The notes: generated from the sequence alone by a model not told the origin. DNA of 7,107 nucleotides from a bacterium (Candidatus Ratteibacteria) CG_4_9_14_3_um_filter_41_21 (GCA_002791075.1 PFWI01000071.1:1-7107); one strand, 5' to 3'. Numbered from the stretch's first letter, positions 1-6,583 are shown. Made by a program: numbers and translations.

Positions 1-24
1 AAACTTCTCGACTTTTCTTTCCAT
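1..24 (-). CDS. Possible 5' end of the next gene, running off the left edge
   Basis: An ATG at 24-22 opens a frame of eight codons (MERKVEKF) that stays open to the edge of the window. It lies about 20 nt downstream of the expected start of transcription from the strong promoter at 53-81, which is why I list it. No convincing Shine-Dalgarno sequence is visible just upstream, where the DNA is very AT-rich. The true start could therefore be a later codon outside the window. Eight residues are too few to assign a family. Confidence 0.3.
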
Positions 25-52
25 AATTATAATTAAATGAAAACTCTTTTCA

Positions 53-81
53 ATTATACTTAATCAATTACCCTTTGTCAA
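53..81 (-). promoter_or_regulatory. Consensus sigma70-type promoter reading leftward
   Basis: On the minus strand a perfect TTGACA (81-76) is separated by exactly 17 nt (75-59) from a perfect TATAAT (58-53). Transcription should begin near position 46 and run left into the gene that leaves the window. It lies just past the stop codon of the YcgQ-like gene (97-99), so it marks the border between that operon and the next unit. Both hexamers and the spacer are ideal, which is uncommon in real genomes. Activity is inferred, not shown. Confidence 0.75.
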
Positions 82-92
82 ATTGCAATTTG
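79..92. promoter_or_regulatory. Perfect 14-bp palindrome overlapping the -35 box; candidate operator
   Basis: CAAATTGCAATTTG is a perfect inverted repeat with no spacer. It shares positions 79-81 with the TTGACA -35 box of the leftward promoter, a usual place for a dimeric repressor or activator site. There is no poly-T tract after it in either direction, so it does not look like an intrinsic terminator for the YcgQ-like gene. A second AT-only palindrome (TAATTATAATTA, 24-35) lies over the putative leader. Operator function is inference from position and symmetry. Confidence 0.4.
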
Positions 93-96
93 AAGA

Positions 97-801
97 TTAA
101 TAATAGAGATAGGAATCCCTTGGTTTGGGGAGCGAGTTGATATTCTCAGCAATAATTACCGGTTTTTCTCCCTTCAGTTTTACTTTACCATAGACTTTGA
201 CCCAGCTATCCTGTTTCAATTCTCCGGCCTTTTCTGATTCTATCCTTATTCCCAGGGGAGTAGCATGGGCGGCACAACAGGTGATTAAAAAACGAATCAG
301 GATAAAGGAAGTGGAATCTTCAGCCTCTTTATAGACAATACCCTCTGTGGTCACCAATGAATCCCGAATAGACTCAGGTTCTTTCTGAGAGATAGCCAGA
401 ATCTGTTTTATATTTAATTTTCTATATTGACCATCCTTCTCTACTTTTTGCTTAAGAGTCTCTAAAATAATCATCTTTCGGTCTTCTAACTTTAGATTCA
501 CACCCCGTTTAACCGCGGCAAGGCTGGAAAGACCGGTGGGCCTGACCAGCATTCCCAGAAGAACCGGAAAGAGGAGAAGAGAGAGAAGGAGTATATCCGG
601 AGGATTTATCGGAGAAGCGAGAGCTCTTCTCTTCAATCTCAAGACGAACATCAAAATGAGGATAAAAAGTCCCAAAAGAGTGAGAAAAATATAATGTTTT
701 TCAATGTAGAGAATTAGCCTTCTGCTCAAAAATAGATAGATGATAAAGATAATCCAGATAACCAATGTTAGATTTATAGCGGAATCTTTCTTAACCTTCA
801 T
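97..801 (-). CDS. DUF1980/TIGR03943 (YcgQ-like) membrane protein, permease partner
   Basis: This 234-residue membrane protein belongs to the TIGR03943/DUF1980 family, whose members are encoded next to UPF0718 permeases and are thought to act with them; the substrate is not established. Three hydrophobic segments are visible at about residues 9-26, 37-55 and 69-87, followed by a soluble C-terminal domain. That domain carries the family hallmark CCAAH at 175-179, followed by PLG at 182-184, and ends in an OB-like strand pattern (WVKVYGKV). The adjacent cysteines and histidine suggest metal or thiol chemistry. GGAAG lies about 5 nt before the ATG. The permease gene is immediately upstream in transcription order but separated by a 113-nt repeat-filled gap. 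The protein is a little shorter than I recall for B. subtilis YcgQ (about 285 residues). Family assignment is firm; the role is inferred. Confidence 0.85.
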   Translation of the reverse strand: MKVKKDSAINLTLVIWIIFIIYLFLSRRLILYIEKHYIFLTLLGLFILILMFVLRLKRRALASPINPPDILLLSLLLFPVLLGMLVRPTGLSSLAAVKRGVNLKLEDRKMIILETLKQKVEKDGQYRKLNIKQILAISQKEPESIRDSLVTTEGIVYKEAEDSTSFILIRFLITCCAAHATPLGIRIESEKAGELKQDSWVKVYGKVKLKGEKPVIIAENINSLPKPRDSYLYY

Positions 802-926
802 TATCTTCCCGTGTAAACTACGCGTATGTTGTCATTGCGAGGAGCGTTAGCGACGTGGCAATCTCATGAGATTGCTTCACTTCGTTCGCAATGACACGGG
901 GTTCACTTGAGTAGTTACCTTCCCGT
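801..926. repeat. 12-bp direct repeats flanking a palindromic insertion (candidate target duplication)
   Basis: On the plus strand TTATCTTCCCGT (801-812) and TTACCTTCCCGT (915-926) match at 11 of 12 positions and bracket the palindromic element. On the coding strand the right copy is the last three codons plus stop of the permease (ACGGGAAGGTAA). The left copy is the leader of the YcgQ-like gene, running into its start (ACGGGAAGATAATG). This is what an insertion with target duplication into a single ACGGGAAGRTAATG junction would leave. Both copies also resemble a Shine-Dalgarno region, so convergent similarity is possible. Confidence 0.45.
831..895. repeat. 65-bp imperfect palindromic intergenic repeat, copy 1
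   Basis: The ends GTCATTGCGA (831-840) and TCGCAATGAC (886-895) are a perfect inverted pair. In the centre lies a perfect 18-bp palindrome, GCAATCTCATGAGATTGC (858-875). CCCGTG (808-813) and CACGGG (895-900) can extend the outer stem. The arms also contain GCGTTAGCG- and TTCGTTCGC-type sequence. A related copy lies at 6584-6675. The design resembles REP or MITE-like elements that are non-coding and mobilised in trans. In RNA it would form a long hairpin between the permease and YcgQ-like cistrons. There is no T-tract, so termination is not indicated. Confidence 0.8.
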
Positions 927-1928
927 TAAGTTTAGAAGGTAAGTTATGATAAAGATTGAGATGGATACAAAAAGAAAAATTTTTACCACGAATCTTTTTT
1001 TGAATACCCCCAGATACATCGTCAGAAGACTTAAACTAACCATTGGCCCAGCAATCAAGAAAGCAAGTTTAGAACTCAGGGGAAATTGAGTGAAGGTAGC
1101 GGCGACGAAGGCATCAGCTATTGAGCATAAGGATAATAAAATAGCCAAAGACTCCATCACTCCAATGGAAGAAAAATGGTTACCGGCCATTTTTAAAATT
1201 GCCGGTCGGGAAATAAGGGTTTGAAATAAAGCCGCAAGAAAAGCTCCAAAAATGAGGTATTTACTCATCTCCAAAAAGTCTTTCTCGGCATGTTGAAAAA
1301 TCTTCTGAATTTTAGAAGGGGAGGAAGAATTGTGATTAATTTCGGAAAAATCTTCGGGAATATCTTTAAGGACATCTTTTCCTTTAACTCCTTTGCTCAT
1401 TAAAATGGCAGCCAGGAAAGCGATAGAAGAAGCCAAGACTATTCTACCCCCAATTGCTTTCCCGGAACCATTGAAGGCGACCGCCGTGGAAAAGATGACA
1501 ATTGGATTGATGATCGGTGCCGCGAGCATATAGCTAAGCGCTCCACTTAAAGGAAGATTCTTTTTTATCAGCCTTCTGGCAACCGGGACACTTCCACAGC
1601 TGCAAACTGGGAAGACAAGTCCCAGGAAAAGACCGCTTAAAGGAGCCAAAAAGCGGTTAGCAGGAATAAACCTCTCTAATCGCTTTTGAGGAACCAAAAC
1701 CTCAATAGTTCCCGAGACCAGGGTTCCTAAAAGCAAAAAAGGGATTGCTTCCAGGAGTATAGCTAAAAAGATGATAGAAAAGAGTTGCAACTTTGCATTC
1801 TTCAAGATGAGCGAAATATCTTTGAGCTCTCCCCATTGCCAGGTATTAAGTAAATACAGAAGGATGAGGATGCCAACAATTAAGAGAAATTTTTTAAGTC
1901 CAACATAAAATCTATTTTCTCTCTCCAT
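915..1928 (-). CDS. UPF0718/DUF318 (ArsP-like) permease
   Basis: This 337-residue inner-membrane protein belongs to the DUF318/UPF0718 permease family, which includes the organoarsenical exporter ArsP and the B. subtilis YcgR-type permeases. About eight hydrophobic helices occur in two halves separated by a charged cytoplasmic loop (about 178-222). The diagnostic first-half motif PVCSCGSVPVARRL (107-120) contains C109 and C111 and leads into LPLSGALSYMLAAPIINPIV. The second half has the matching LCSIADAFVAATF (267-279) with C268. The start lies 2 nt after the radical SAM stop; AGGA abuts the ATG, so translation is probably coupled. Pairing with a DUF1980 protein favours the YcgR-type subgroup over dedicated ArsP. 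The substrate cannot be read from sequence; metal or metalloid transport is only a guess. Confidence 0.9.
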   Translation of the reverse strand: MERENRFYVGLKKFLLIVGILILLYLLNTWQWGELKDISLILKNAKLQLFSIIFLAILLEAIPFLLLGTLVSGTIEVLVPQKRLERFIPANRFLAPLSGLFLGLVFPVCSCGSVPVARRLIKKNLPLSGALSYMLAAPIINPIVIFSTAVAFNGSGKAIGGRIVLASSIAFLAAILMSKGVKGKDVLKDIPEDFSEINHNSSSPSKIQKIFQHAEKDFLEMSKYLIFGAFLAALFQTLISRPAILKMAGNHFSSIGVMESLAILLSLCSIADAFVAATFTQFPLSSKLAFLIAGPMVSLSLLTMYLGVFKKRFVVKIFLFVSISIFIITYLLNLTGR

Positions 1929-1930
1929 TC

Positions 1931-2854
1931 CTATATAATACCGTAATACCTTTTACTTTGATGAATTTTGGAATTTATCCTTTTCTTTTTTTCTAAAACC
2001 TCCAGATATTTTACCACTTCATTAAGATGAGCTCCTAAAACATTGGAGATTTCTAAGGCTGTAACCGGTCGGCGGGATAGAAGAGCCAGAATCTCTTTTT
2101 CTAAATCCTTTTGATAAGCGGTTTGTTTTTTTCTCTTGAAAGGGATAATTATCTCACAGTTCTTACCGAAAAGTTTTTTGATGTTTTTTAGTTTATTCAG
2201 AGAAACAGGTTTTACCCATTCCTCTGCGGGAGGACGAACCGGACTGTTAAGTTGAACCTTATCCGGTCGGATAAGATTAATTGCCGCTTTAAGTTTTTTC
2301 AGTTCTTGGGAATTATCATTAACCCCGGAAACCAACATTATCTCCAGGAAGATTTTACCATCAAATTCCTCTCTGAATTTTGTCAGCCCGGAAATAATTT
2401 TGTCTATTTTTAACGAAGAATATGGTCGGTTAATTTTTTCAAAAACTGAAGAGCTCACGGCATCCAGCGAGGGAATAACCAAGTCGGCTTTTTTGAGATT
2501 TTCTCTTATTTTCTTTTTGAAAAGCAGGGTTCCGTTAGTTAAGACCGCTACCGGGATTTCAGTTATTTTTTTAATCTCGGAAATCATCTCTCCGATTTTA
2601 GAATTTAAGGTGGGCTCTCCGCTCCCGGAAAAGGTAAGATAATCTATTTTCCTTCCCGATGAAATGACTTTTTTTAACTGCTTTAAGATTAAAGAAGAAG
2701 ATACGCATTCCTTAGTTTTTATAGTTTTTTTAAGTGTTCTTCCTAATTGGCAATAAACACAATCAAGGGAACAGGTTTTGTAAGGAATAGTATCTATCCC
2801 TAAGGAAAATCCCAGTCTTCGGGAAGGAACCGGTCCGAATACATAACTTTTCAT
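1931..2854 (-). CDS. Radical SAM protein (COG0731-like) with C-terminal winged helix
   Basis: This 307-residue protein is predicted to bind a [4Fe-4S] cluster and cleave S-adenosylmethionine. The N-terminus (VFGPVPSRRLG, 5-15) is the usual opening of the COG0731-like subgroup and fixes the start codon. The cluster motif is C28-x3-C32-x2-C35 (CSLDCVYC). The SAM-contacting GEP-type motif appears as SGSGEPTLN at 76-84. VAVLTNGTLL and VIPSLDA are typical barrel strands. From about residue 242 the chain changes to a helical, basic region (EILALLSRRPVTALEIS...YLEVLEKKKRI) that reads as a winged-helix DNA-binding-like domain. No Shine-Dalgarno is visible; a repeat hairpin ends 7 nt before the ATG. 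The gene is followed after 2 nt by the permease, suggesting one transcript. The substrate is unknown. Confidence 0.9.
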   Translation of the reverse strand: MKSYVFGPVPSRRLGFSLGIDTIPYKTCSLDCVYCQLGRTLKKTIKTKECVSSSLILKQLKKVISSGRKIDYLTFSGSGEPTLNSKIGEMISEIKKITEIPVAVLTNGTLLFKKKIRENLKKADLVIPSLDAVSSSVFEKINRPYSSLKIDKIISGLTKFREEFDGKIFLEIMLVSGVNDNSQELKKLKAAINLIRPDKVQLNSPVRPPAEEWVKPVSLNKLKNIKKLFGKNCEIIIPFKRKKQTAYQKDLEKEILALLSRRPVTALEISNVLGAHLNEVVKYLEVLEKKKRINSKIHQSKRYYGII

Positions 2855-2861
2855 TTTTTAC

Positions 2862-2917
2862 GTGCGATGAATCGCACCGCTACGTTTATTTGTGCGATGA
2901 ATCGCACCGCTACGTTT
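2862..2917. repeat. Two tandem hairpin repeats upstream of the radical SAM gene
   Basis: A 26-bp unit occurs twice without change, at 2862-2887 and 2892-2917 (period 30). Each unit opens with GTGCGAT-GA-ATCGCAC, a perfect 7-bp inverted repeat with a 2-nt centre, followed by CGCTACGTTT. On the coding strand the hairpins lie in the leader of the radical SAM gene, the nearer one ending 7 nt before the ATG, where a ribosome-binding site would be expected. With only two copies and a 4-nt gap this is not a CRISPR array. Confidence 0.85.
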
Positions 2918-2941
2918 TGGACTCAGAATGACAGACTGTAA

Positions 2942-3032
2942 TTCGTACAATTCGTGTTCATTCGTGGTTGCTATTATTTTTTCGTGTCTTCAATCTTTCA
3001 TGATTTCGTAATATTGTCTTTATCTGTGGTTA
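2942..3032. repeat. Degenerate ATTCGTG/ATCTGTGG boilerplate repeats
   Basis: The stretch contains repeated short words: TTCGTAC, TTCGTGTTCA, TTCGTGGTTG, TTCGTGTC, and at 3021-3032 TATCTGTGGTTA. The 21-mer at 2950-2970 matches the 21-mer at 6685-6705 at 15 of 21 positions, with the differences mainly CT/TC swaps. Similar ATTCGTGTCCATTCGTGG-type strings are familiar as dispersed intergenic repeats in many bacterial genomes. The left part fills the non-coding gap; the right part overlaps the last codons of the DUF89 gene. I see no promoter or terminator that I can defend here. Confidence 0.55.
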
Positions 3033-3859
3033 TATTTTAGTATCATGTCTCCTATCTTGCAATTTAGTTCTCTGGCAACTATTGAGCATTTAGCCTTTAA
3101 CAAAAAGAAGATTGGCCTATTGGCTTCCGAAAGGGTCTCAAAATTTCCCTGCCCTTTGCTGATGATAAAAGAAGATTGATTGAAAAAAGAAAGGAATTCC
3201 TGGCTGCAAAGTTCCAGGGGGGTTCCGGAAATGGGAGAACCGCTGGGAATGAGTTTGGCGATTTTATCTATTCCGCAAAATTTTGCATCCTCTATTGTTG
3301 CATCATTGATAATTGGGGCACTTCTAACCGCATAGATTACCCCTTTTCCCATTTCCTCAATCAAAAGCCGGTCAAAAACTGTCTCTCCACAATTATCTGC
3401 AATATAAAGAATTTTAGTGTTTTTTTTCAAAAATTTCTTAAACTCCTCGTAATCAAAGATGGGGAAATTGCCCTCAGAATTTAATTCCTTCTCTAAATTG
3501 AAAGAATCCCCGATACCAAAATCAATGGTATTGCCCAAAATGGCCAATTTTGTTGCCTCTTCTAATGGTTCCTTTGCTCTTCTAATCCTTTCCTTTAATT
3601 GCGGATAAAGTTTTAGGGCTAATTTGTTTGATTTTACCTTTTCTTTCTTAAAGGGGTCAACTACACCGGTAATTTTGCGAATGGCTCTATAGACGATTCG
3701 GCTCATATAGGCTGGGGAAAGTGAATAAGAAATTTTTGGAATCTCTCTGGAGATTTCGTCTAAGACCCTTTTTTGCAGGATTTCATCTGCATCCGCCTCC
3801 CGGGATGCCGAGAGAGCTTGCCTGAAAAAACAGGGGATACAATCCAGATATGTTTTCAT
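3020..3859 (-). CDS. DUF89/ARMT1-like metal-dependent phosphatase family protein
   Basis: This 279-residue protein belongs to the DUF89 (ARMT1-like) family, some members of which are metal-dependent phosphatases proposed to remove damaged phosphometabolites. Visible hallmarks are C7 and C10 at the N-terminus (DCIPC), GNTID at 109-113, the metal-site motif DNCGE at 155-159, RSAPIINDAT at 179-188, and SKGQGNFE at 234-241. By analogy D155, N156 and D186 should bind the metal. The N-terminal CxxC is typical of the prokaryotic subfamily. The ATG directly follows the TGA of the RACo-like gene (TGAATG). The nearest GGAG is about 15 nt away, so translation probably depends on reinitiation. The last codons (NHR-stop) are written in repeat-like sequence, so the C-terminus may have been altered. 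The natural substrate is unknown. Confidence 0.88.
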   Translation of the reverse strand: MKTYLDCIPCFFRQALSASREADADEILQKRVLDEISREIPKISYSLSPAYMSRIVYRAIRKITGVVDPFKKEKVKSNKLALKLYPQLKERIRRAKEPLEEATKLAILGNTIDFGIGDSFNLEKELNSEGNFPIFDYEEFKKFLKKNTKILYIADNCGETVFDRLLIEEMGKGVIYAVRSAPIINDATIEDAKFCGIDKIAKLIPSGSPISGTPLELCSQEFLSFFNQSSFIISKGQGNFETLSEANRPIFFLLKAKCSIVARELNCKIGDMILKYNHR

Positions 3860-5485
3860 TCAAAAATACATATTCTCCGCCACTAAATAGGCAAAGTCCT
3901 TTTCCATTTCGTTAGGTTTGATATGTTCAATCCTTTTGGCGATTTCCTCGGCTTTCTTGCGGCTCTCCTGGGAAATGAGCATCTCTCTCGCTCCTTCTAA
4001 AGCGCCATTCCCAATCTTAATCACTTTTATTTCTTCTATTTCCGGTATAAGCCCAATCTTTATCGCATTGGTTGTATTGATAAAATTCCCAAATCCACCG
4101 GATAAATAAACTCTTTCCAAACCCTTTGCTTCTATTCCGTAATATTTAAGCAATAGGTCCTGATCGGTCCTCAATCCTGCTTTGGCAGTAATCAACTGAT
4201 AAATATCACTCTGCGTTAATTTAATCCCATCGGTCACATAGAAGTCTTCCGTAATTTTGGCATTTTTACTCATAATGTTGTGCTTTAGGAGTTCGGCAAG
4301 CAAATCTATTAAACCTGAGCCACATATACCTTTGGGATGGGTATCCCCGATGGTATGGTATACTACCCTGCCGTCCCTGATCATGATGTCCTTGATTGCT
4401 CCCTGGATGGCACCCAATCCCGCAGAGATGGTGGCTCCCTCATAGGCTCCACCAGCCGCACAGGAAGCGCTGATCAACCTTTGGGAATTGCCCAAGATTA
4501 CCTCTCCATTGGTACCGATGTCTATGGTCATACTGACACCTTCATTTTCATCCATCCCGGAAGCCAGAACATCAGCGACAGCATCTGCTCCGGCATGACC
4601 GCCAATAAGAGGCGCTCCATATACTTTACCCCCAGGATTGATTCTAAGACCTATTTCCTTCGCCCCTTTTATCACCGGCTCTTTCTGAGTAGATTCATAG
4701 GGTTTAATTCCTAAAGAGGTGACATCAAGCCCAAAAAATATATTCCTCATTGTAGGATTACCTACTACCACCGCCTCATAGACATAGTCACAGACAGTTT
4801 CCCCTCTTCTTGATTCAATCTCCTTCAAAGATTCATTTATTCCATTGATTACCCTCTCTTGTACTTCCTTTAATCTTATCTCCCTTTCCTCCCTTGGGAA
4901 ATATTCATTCTTTTCTTTATTCACCATCGTATATTCGATGCGGGAGATGACATCATTTCCATATGAAATCTGGGGATTGGTTTTGGCGATTGTCGCTAAA
5001 ATATTGCCATTCTCTAAATTTACCAAATTAAATACTACCGTTGTTGTGCCGACATCAATCGCCAAACCAAAAATTTTTCCGTGATAATCATCTAATATTT
5101 TTCCCTGATAGAATACTTTTTCTCCTTTTTGGCGGAGATAAGGAGAAAGAGGTATCTTCTTTTCGGTTACCGTTTTTAGAATTTCATATTTGCCGAATTC
5201 CTTAATTAAGACTATAACATTCGCCGTATCTTTAATTATTCTGGCCTGGCAGGCCAGTCTTTCTCCTGCGGGGAACAAAAATTTCTTCTCGGGTTCGGTC
5301 AATTTACCTAAATTTTCTTTACCTTTTTCTATTCTTACTACACATCTTCCGCAGGTGCCTTTGCCGCCGCATTCGGAATTTATCTCTATGCCGGCTTCCT
5401 TTATATGGTCCAGAATAGTAAGCCCCTTATGGAGAGAGAATCCTTTTCTTCCTTTCTTATACTGAGGAAAATATATTTTACTCAT
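3860..5485 (-). CDS. RACo-like [2Fe-2S]/ASKHA (DUF4445) reductive activator
   Basis: This 541-residue protein resembles RACo, which uses ATP to drive electrons onto inactive Co(II) corrinoid proteins in acetyl-CoA and methyltransferase pathways. The N-terminal ferredoxin domain (about 1-95) carries C39-x5-C45-x2-C48-x30-C79 for a [2Fe-2S] cluster. The ASKHA part begins at about 138 with the phosphate loop AIDVGTTT (141-148). It continues with NPQISYGNDV (169-178), VGNPTM (240-245), GGHAGAD (294-300), IDIGTNGE (320-327), CAAGGAYEG (341-349), ICGSGLID (386-393) and LSGGFGN (460-466). Only about 42 residues link the two parts. From memory RACo (about 630 residues) has an extra roughly 80-residue middle domain here, which would account for the shorter length. 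TAGGAG, including the methyltransferase stop, lies 10 nt before the ATG. No corrinoid protein is in the window, so the partner is unknown. Confidence 0.88.
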   Translation of the reverse strand: MSKIYFPQYKKGRKGFSLHKGLTILDHIKEAGIEINSECGGKGTCGRCVVRIEKGKENLGKLTEPEKKFLFPAGERLACQARIIKDTANVIVLIKEFGKYEILKTVTEKKIPLSPYLRQKGEKVFYQGKILDDYHGKIFGLAIDVGTTTVVFNLVNLENGNILATIAKTNPQISYGNDVISRIEYTMVNKEKNEYFPREEREIRLKEVQERVINGINESLKEIESRRGETVCDYVYEAVVVGNPTMRNIFFGLDVTSLGIKPYESTQKEPVIKGAKEIGLRINPGGKVYGAPLIGGHAGADAVADVLASGMDENEGVSMTIDIGTNGEVILGNSQRLISASCAAGGAYEGATISAGLGAIQGAIKDIMIRDGRVVYHTIGDTHPKGICGSGLIDLLAELLKHNIMSKNAKITEDFYVTDGIKLTQSDIYQLITAKAGLRTDQDLLLKYYGIEAKGLERVYLSGGFGNFINTTNAIKIGLIPEIEEIKVIKIGNGALEGAREMLISQESRKKAEEIAKRIEHIKPNEMEKDFAYLVAENMYF

Positions 5486-5498
5486 TTTCCCATTTCTC

Positions 5499-6116
5499 CT
5501 ATTTATACCCAGAGATTACTACAAAGCCGCCTTTCCCGTGACCTTTCATAGGAGTCTCTATCGTTTTAATGGCTTCTGGAAGATTAAAAATTGTCTGATG
5601 AAAAGAAAATTTATTAAAGCCTCCTTTCCGGAGCAATGCTCTTGCTTCCTTTACCGAAAAAAAGTTTGCCTTTTTGTAAAATATACTCTTCTTCTGCTGG
5701 TAAAACTTACCCAGGAAACTATCCTTATCAACAATAGCGAGAATAATCTTTCCCTTGTTTTTTAAAACTCTCTTTGCTTCAGATATTACTTTCTCTGGTT
5801 CTTTCACAAAACATATGGTAATTGCGATTAAACAAAAATCAAACTTTTTATCTTTATAGGGAAGTTTTTTGCCCTGGCCAATCTTCGCATCTATTCCGCG
5901 ACTTTCAGCAACCTTTACCATTTTAACCGAAGGGTCAATCCCGTAATGGATACCCAGAACAGAGGCAAACCTCCCGGTGCCTACACCAACCTCTAATCCT
6001 TTACCTTTCCTGGGCAGAACCTTTTTTATCGCTTCAACCTCAGAAAGATAGGCAAATCTGTAGTTGTCATACCAGGCGTCATACCTTTTCCAGTATTGAT
6101 CAAAAATATTCTTCAT
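5499..6116 (-). CDS. Class I SAM-dependent methyltransferase (Methyltransf_11 type)
   Basis: This 205-residue soluble protein has the Rossmann-type methyltransferase plan. Motif I is LEVGVGTGRF (41-50), the glycine loop that binds S-adenosylmethionine. D61 ends the second strand (GIDPS) and would contact the ribose. LPYKDKKFDF (85-94) and the strand LIAITICFV (96-104) match the motif II region. RVLKNKGKIILAI (117-129) is the usual post-motif strand. The start overlaps the osmC stop as ATGA, and the stop is 13 nt before the RACo-like gene and forms part of that gene's ribosome-binding site, so all three should be translated together. The acceptor substrate cannot be told: small molecules, quinone precursors or metal(loid)s are all handled by this fold. 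No membrane segment is seen. Confidence 0.87.
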   Translation of the reverse strand: MKNIFDQYWKRYDAWYDNYRFAYLSEVEAIKKVLPRKGKGLEVGVGTGRFASVLGIHYGIDPSVKMVKVAESRGIDAKIGQGKKLPYKDKKFDFCLIAITICFVKEPEKVISEAKRVLKNKGKIILAIVDKDSFLGKFYQQKKSIFYKKANFFSVKEARALLRKGGFNKFSFHQTIFNLPEAIKTIETPMKGHGKGGFVVISGYK

Positions 6117-6568
6117 CTCTTAACCGCTTTTATTTCAGGTCTAACCGTAATCTTTGATTTTATCGAATTGGAGATAAGGCAATTTTTCTCAGATAAAGCC
6201 AGAAGGTTCTTTGTTTTCTCAATATCATCTGCCAAGGTCACTGAAATCTTAGGAACAACCTCAATGGAAGAAAAAATAAGACCTCGCTCAGACTTTTCTA
6301 AGATACCTTCAGCAGAGCTTTCATAACTTAAGAATTTAAGATTTTCTCGCTCAGCATAATACAAAAATGTTGTCATAATACAGGCATTAACCGAAGCAAC
6401 AAAAAGGTCCTCCGGTGTCCAGATGCCTGGGTGTCCTTTAAACTCAGGTGGGGTAGATACCTTAATCGTTGGCTTGCCGGAGGATGAAAGTAACCCCTTC
6501 CTCGCTTCTACCCATTTTAGATTTGTCCGGTAGATAAATTTCTTGGGTTTCGCTCTTGTCTCATCCAT
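6113..6568 (-). CDS. OsmC/Ohr-family protein, probable thiol peroxidase
   Basis: This 151-residue protein belongs to the OsmC/Ohr family, whose members reduce organic hydroperoxides with a pair of cysteines, often recharged by lipoylated proteins or other thiols. The motif TPEDLFVASVNAC (51-63) contains the conserved glutamate E53 and the first cysteine C63. The second cysteine is C130 in EKNCLISNSI, at the spacing expected for the family. The basic N-terminus (KFIYRTNLKWVEARKG) forms the first strands. It is closer in look to the YhfA-like OsmC group than to Ohr, but I cannot separate them firmly. The start has no clear Shine-Dalgarno; the palindromic repeat ends 16 nt before it. The stop overlaps the methyltransferase ATG by 4 nt. 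Confidence 0.88.
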   Translation of the reverse strand: MDETRAKPKKFIYRTNLKWVEARKGLLSSSGKPTIKVSTPPEFKGHPGIWTPEDLFVASVNACIMTTFLYYAERENLKFLSYESSAEGILEKSERGLIFSSIEVVPKISVTLADDIEKTKNLLALSEKNCLISNSIKSKITVRPEIKAVKR

Positions 6569-6583
6569 AATTTATTAACTATA

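Noticed and set aside
831..895. Rho-independent terminator of the permease gene
   Set aside because: The stem is long, but there is no run of T after it on either strand. A related copy occurs elsewhere, which fits a dispersed repeat better.
2400..2642. Plus-strand frame of 80 codons opposite the radical SAM gene
   Set aside because: It mirrors the radical SAM barrel region and has no own signal for translation.
2862..2917. CRISPR-like array
   Set aside because: There are only two units with a 4-nt gap, so there is no room for spacers, and no cas genes are nearby.
2919..2934. GACTCAGAATGACAG as a regulatory site
   Set aside because: It looks like a fragment of the common GTCATTCTGAG-type intergenic repeat. 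I see no symmetry or promoter beside it.
3176..3484. Plus-strand frame of 102 codons
   Set aside because: It lies antisense inside the DUF89 gene, whose motifs (DNCGE, SKGQGN) are intact in the other strand. It has no family resemblance.
3830..3859. Thioredoxin-like active site from CIPC in the DUF89 protein
   Set aside because: The N-terminal CxxC is usual for prokaryotic DUF89 proteins and no thioredoxin fold follows.
4337..4714. Plus-strand frame of 125 codons
   Set aside because: It lies antisense within the ASKHA domain. The sense frame shows a continuous set of conserved motifs, so this is a shadow.
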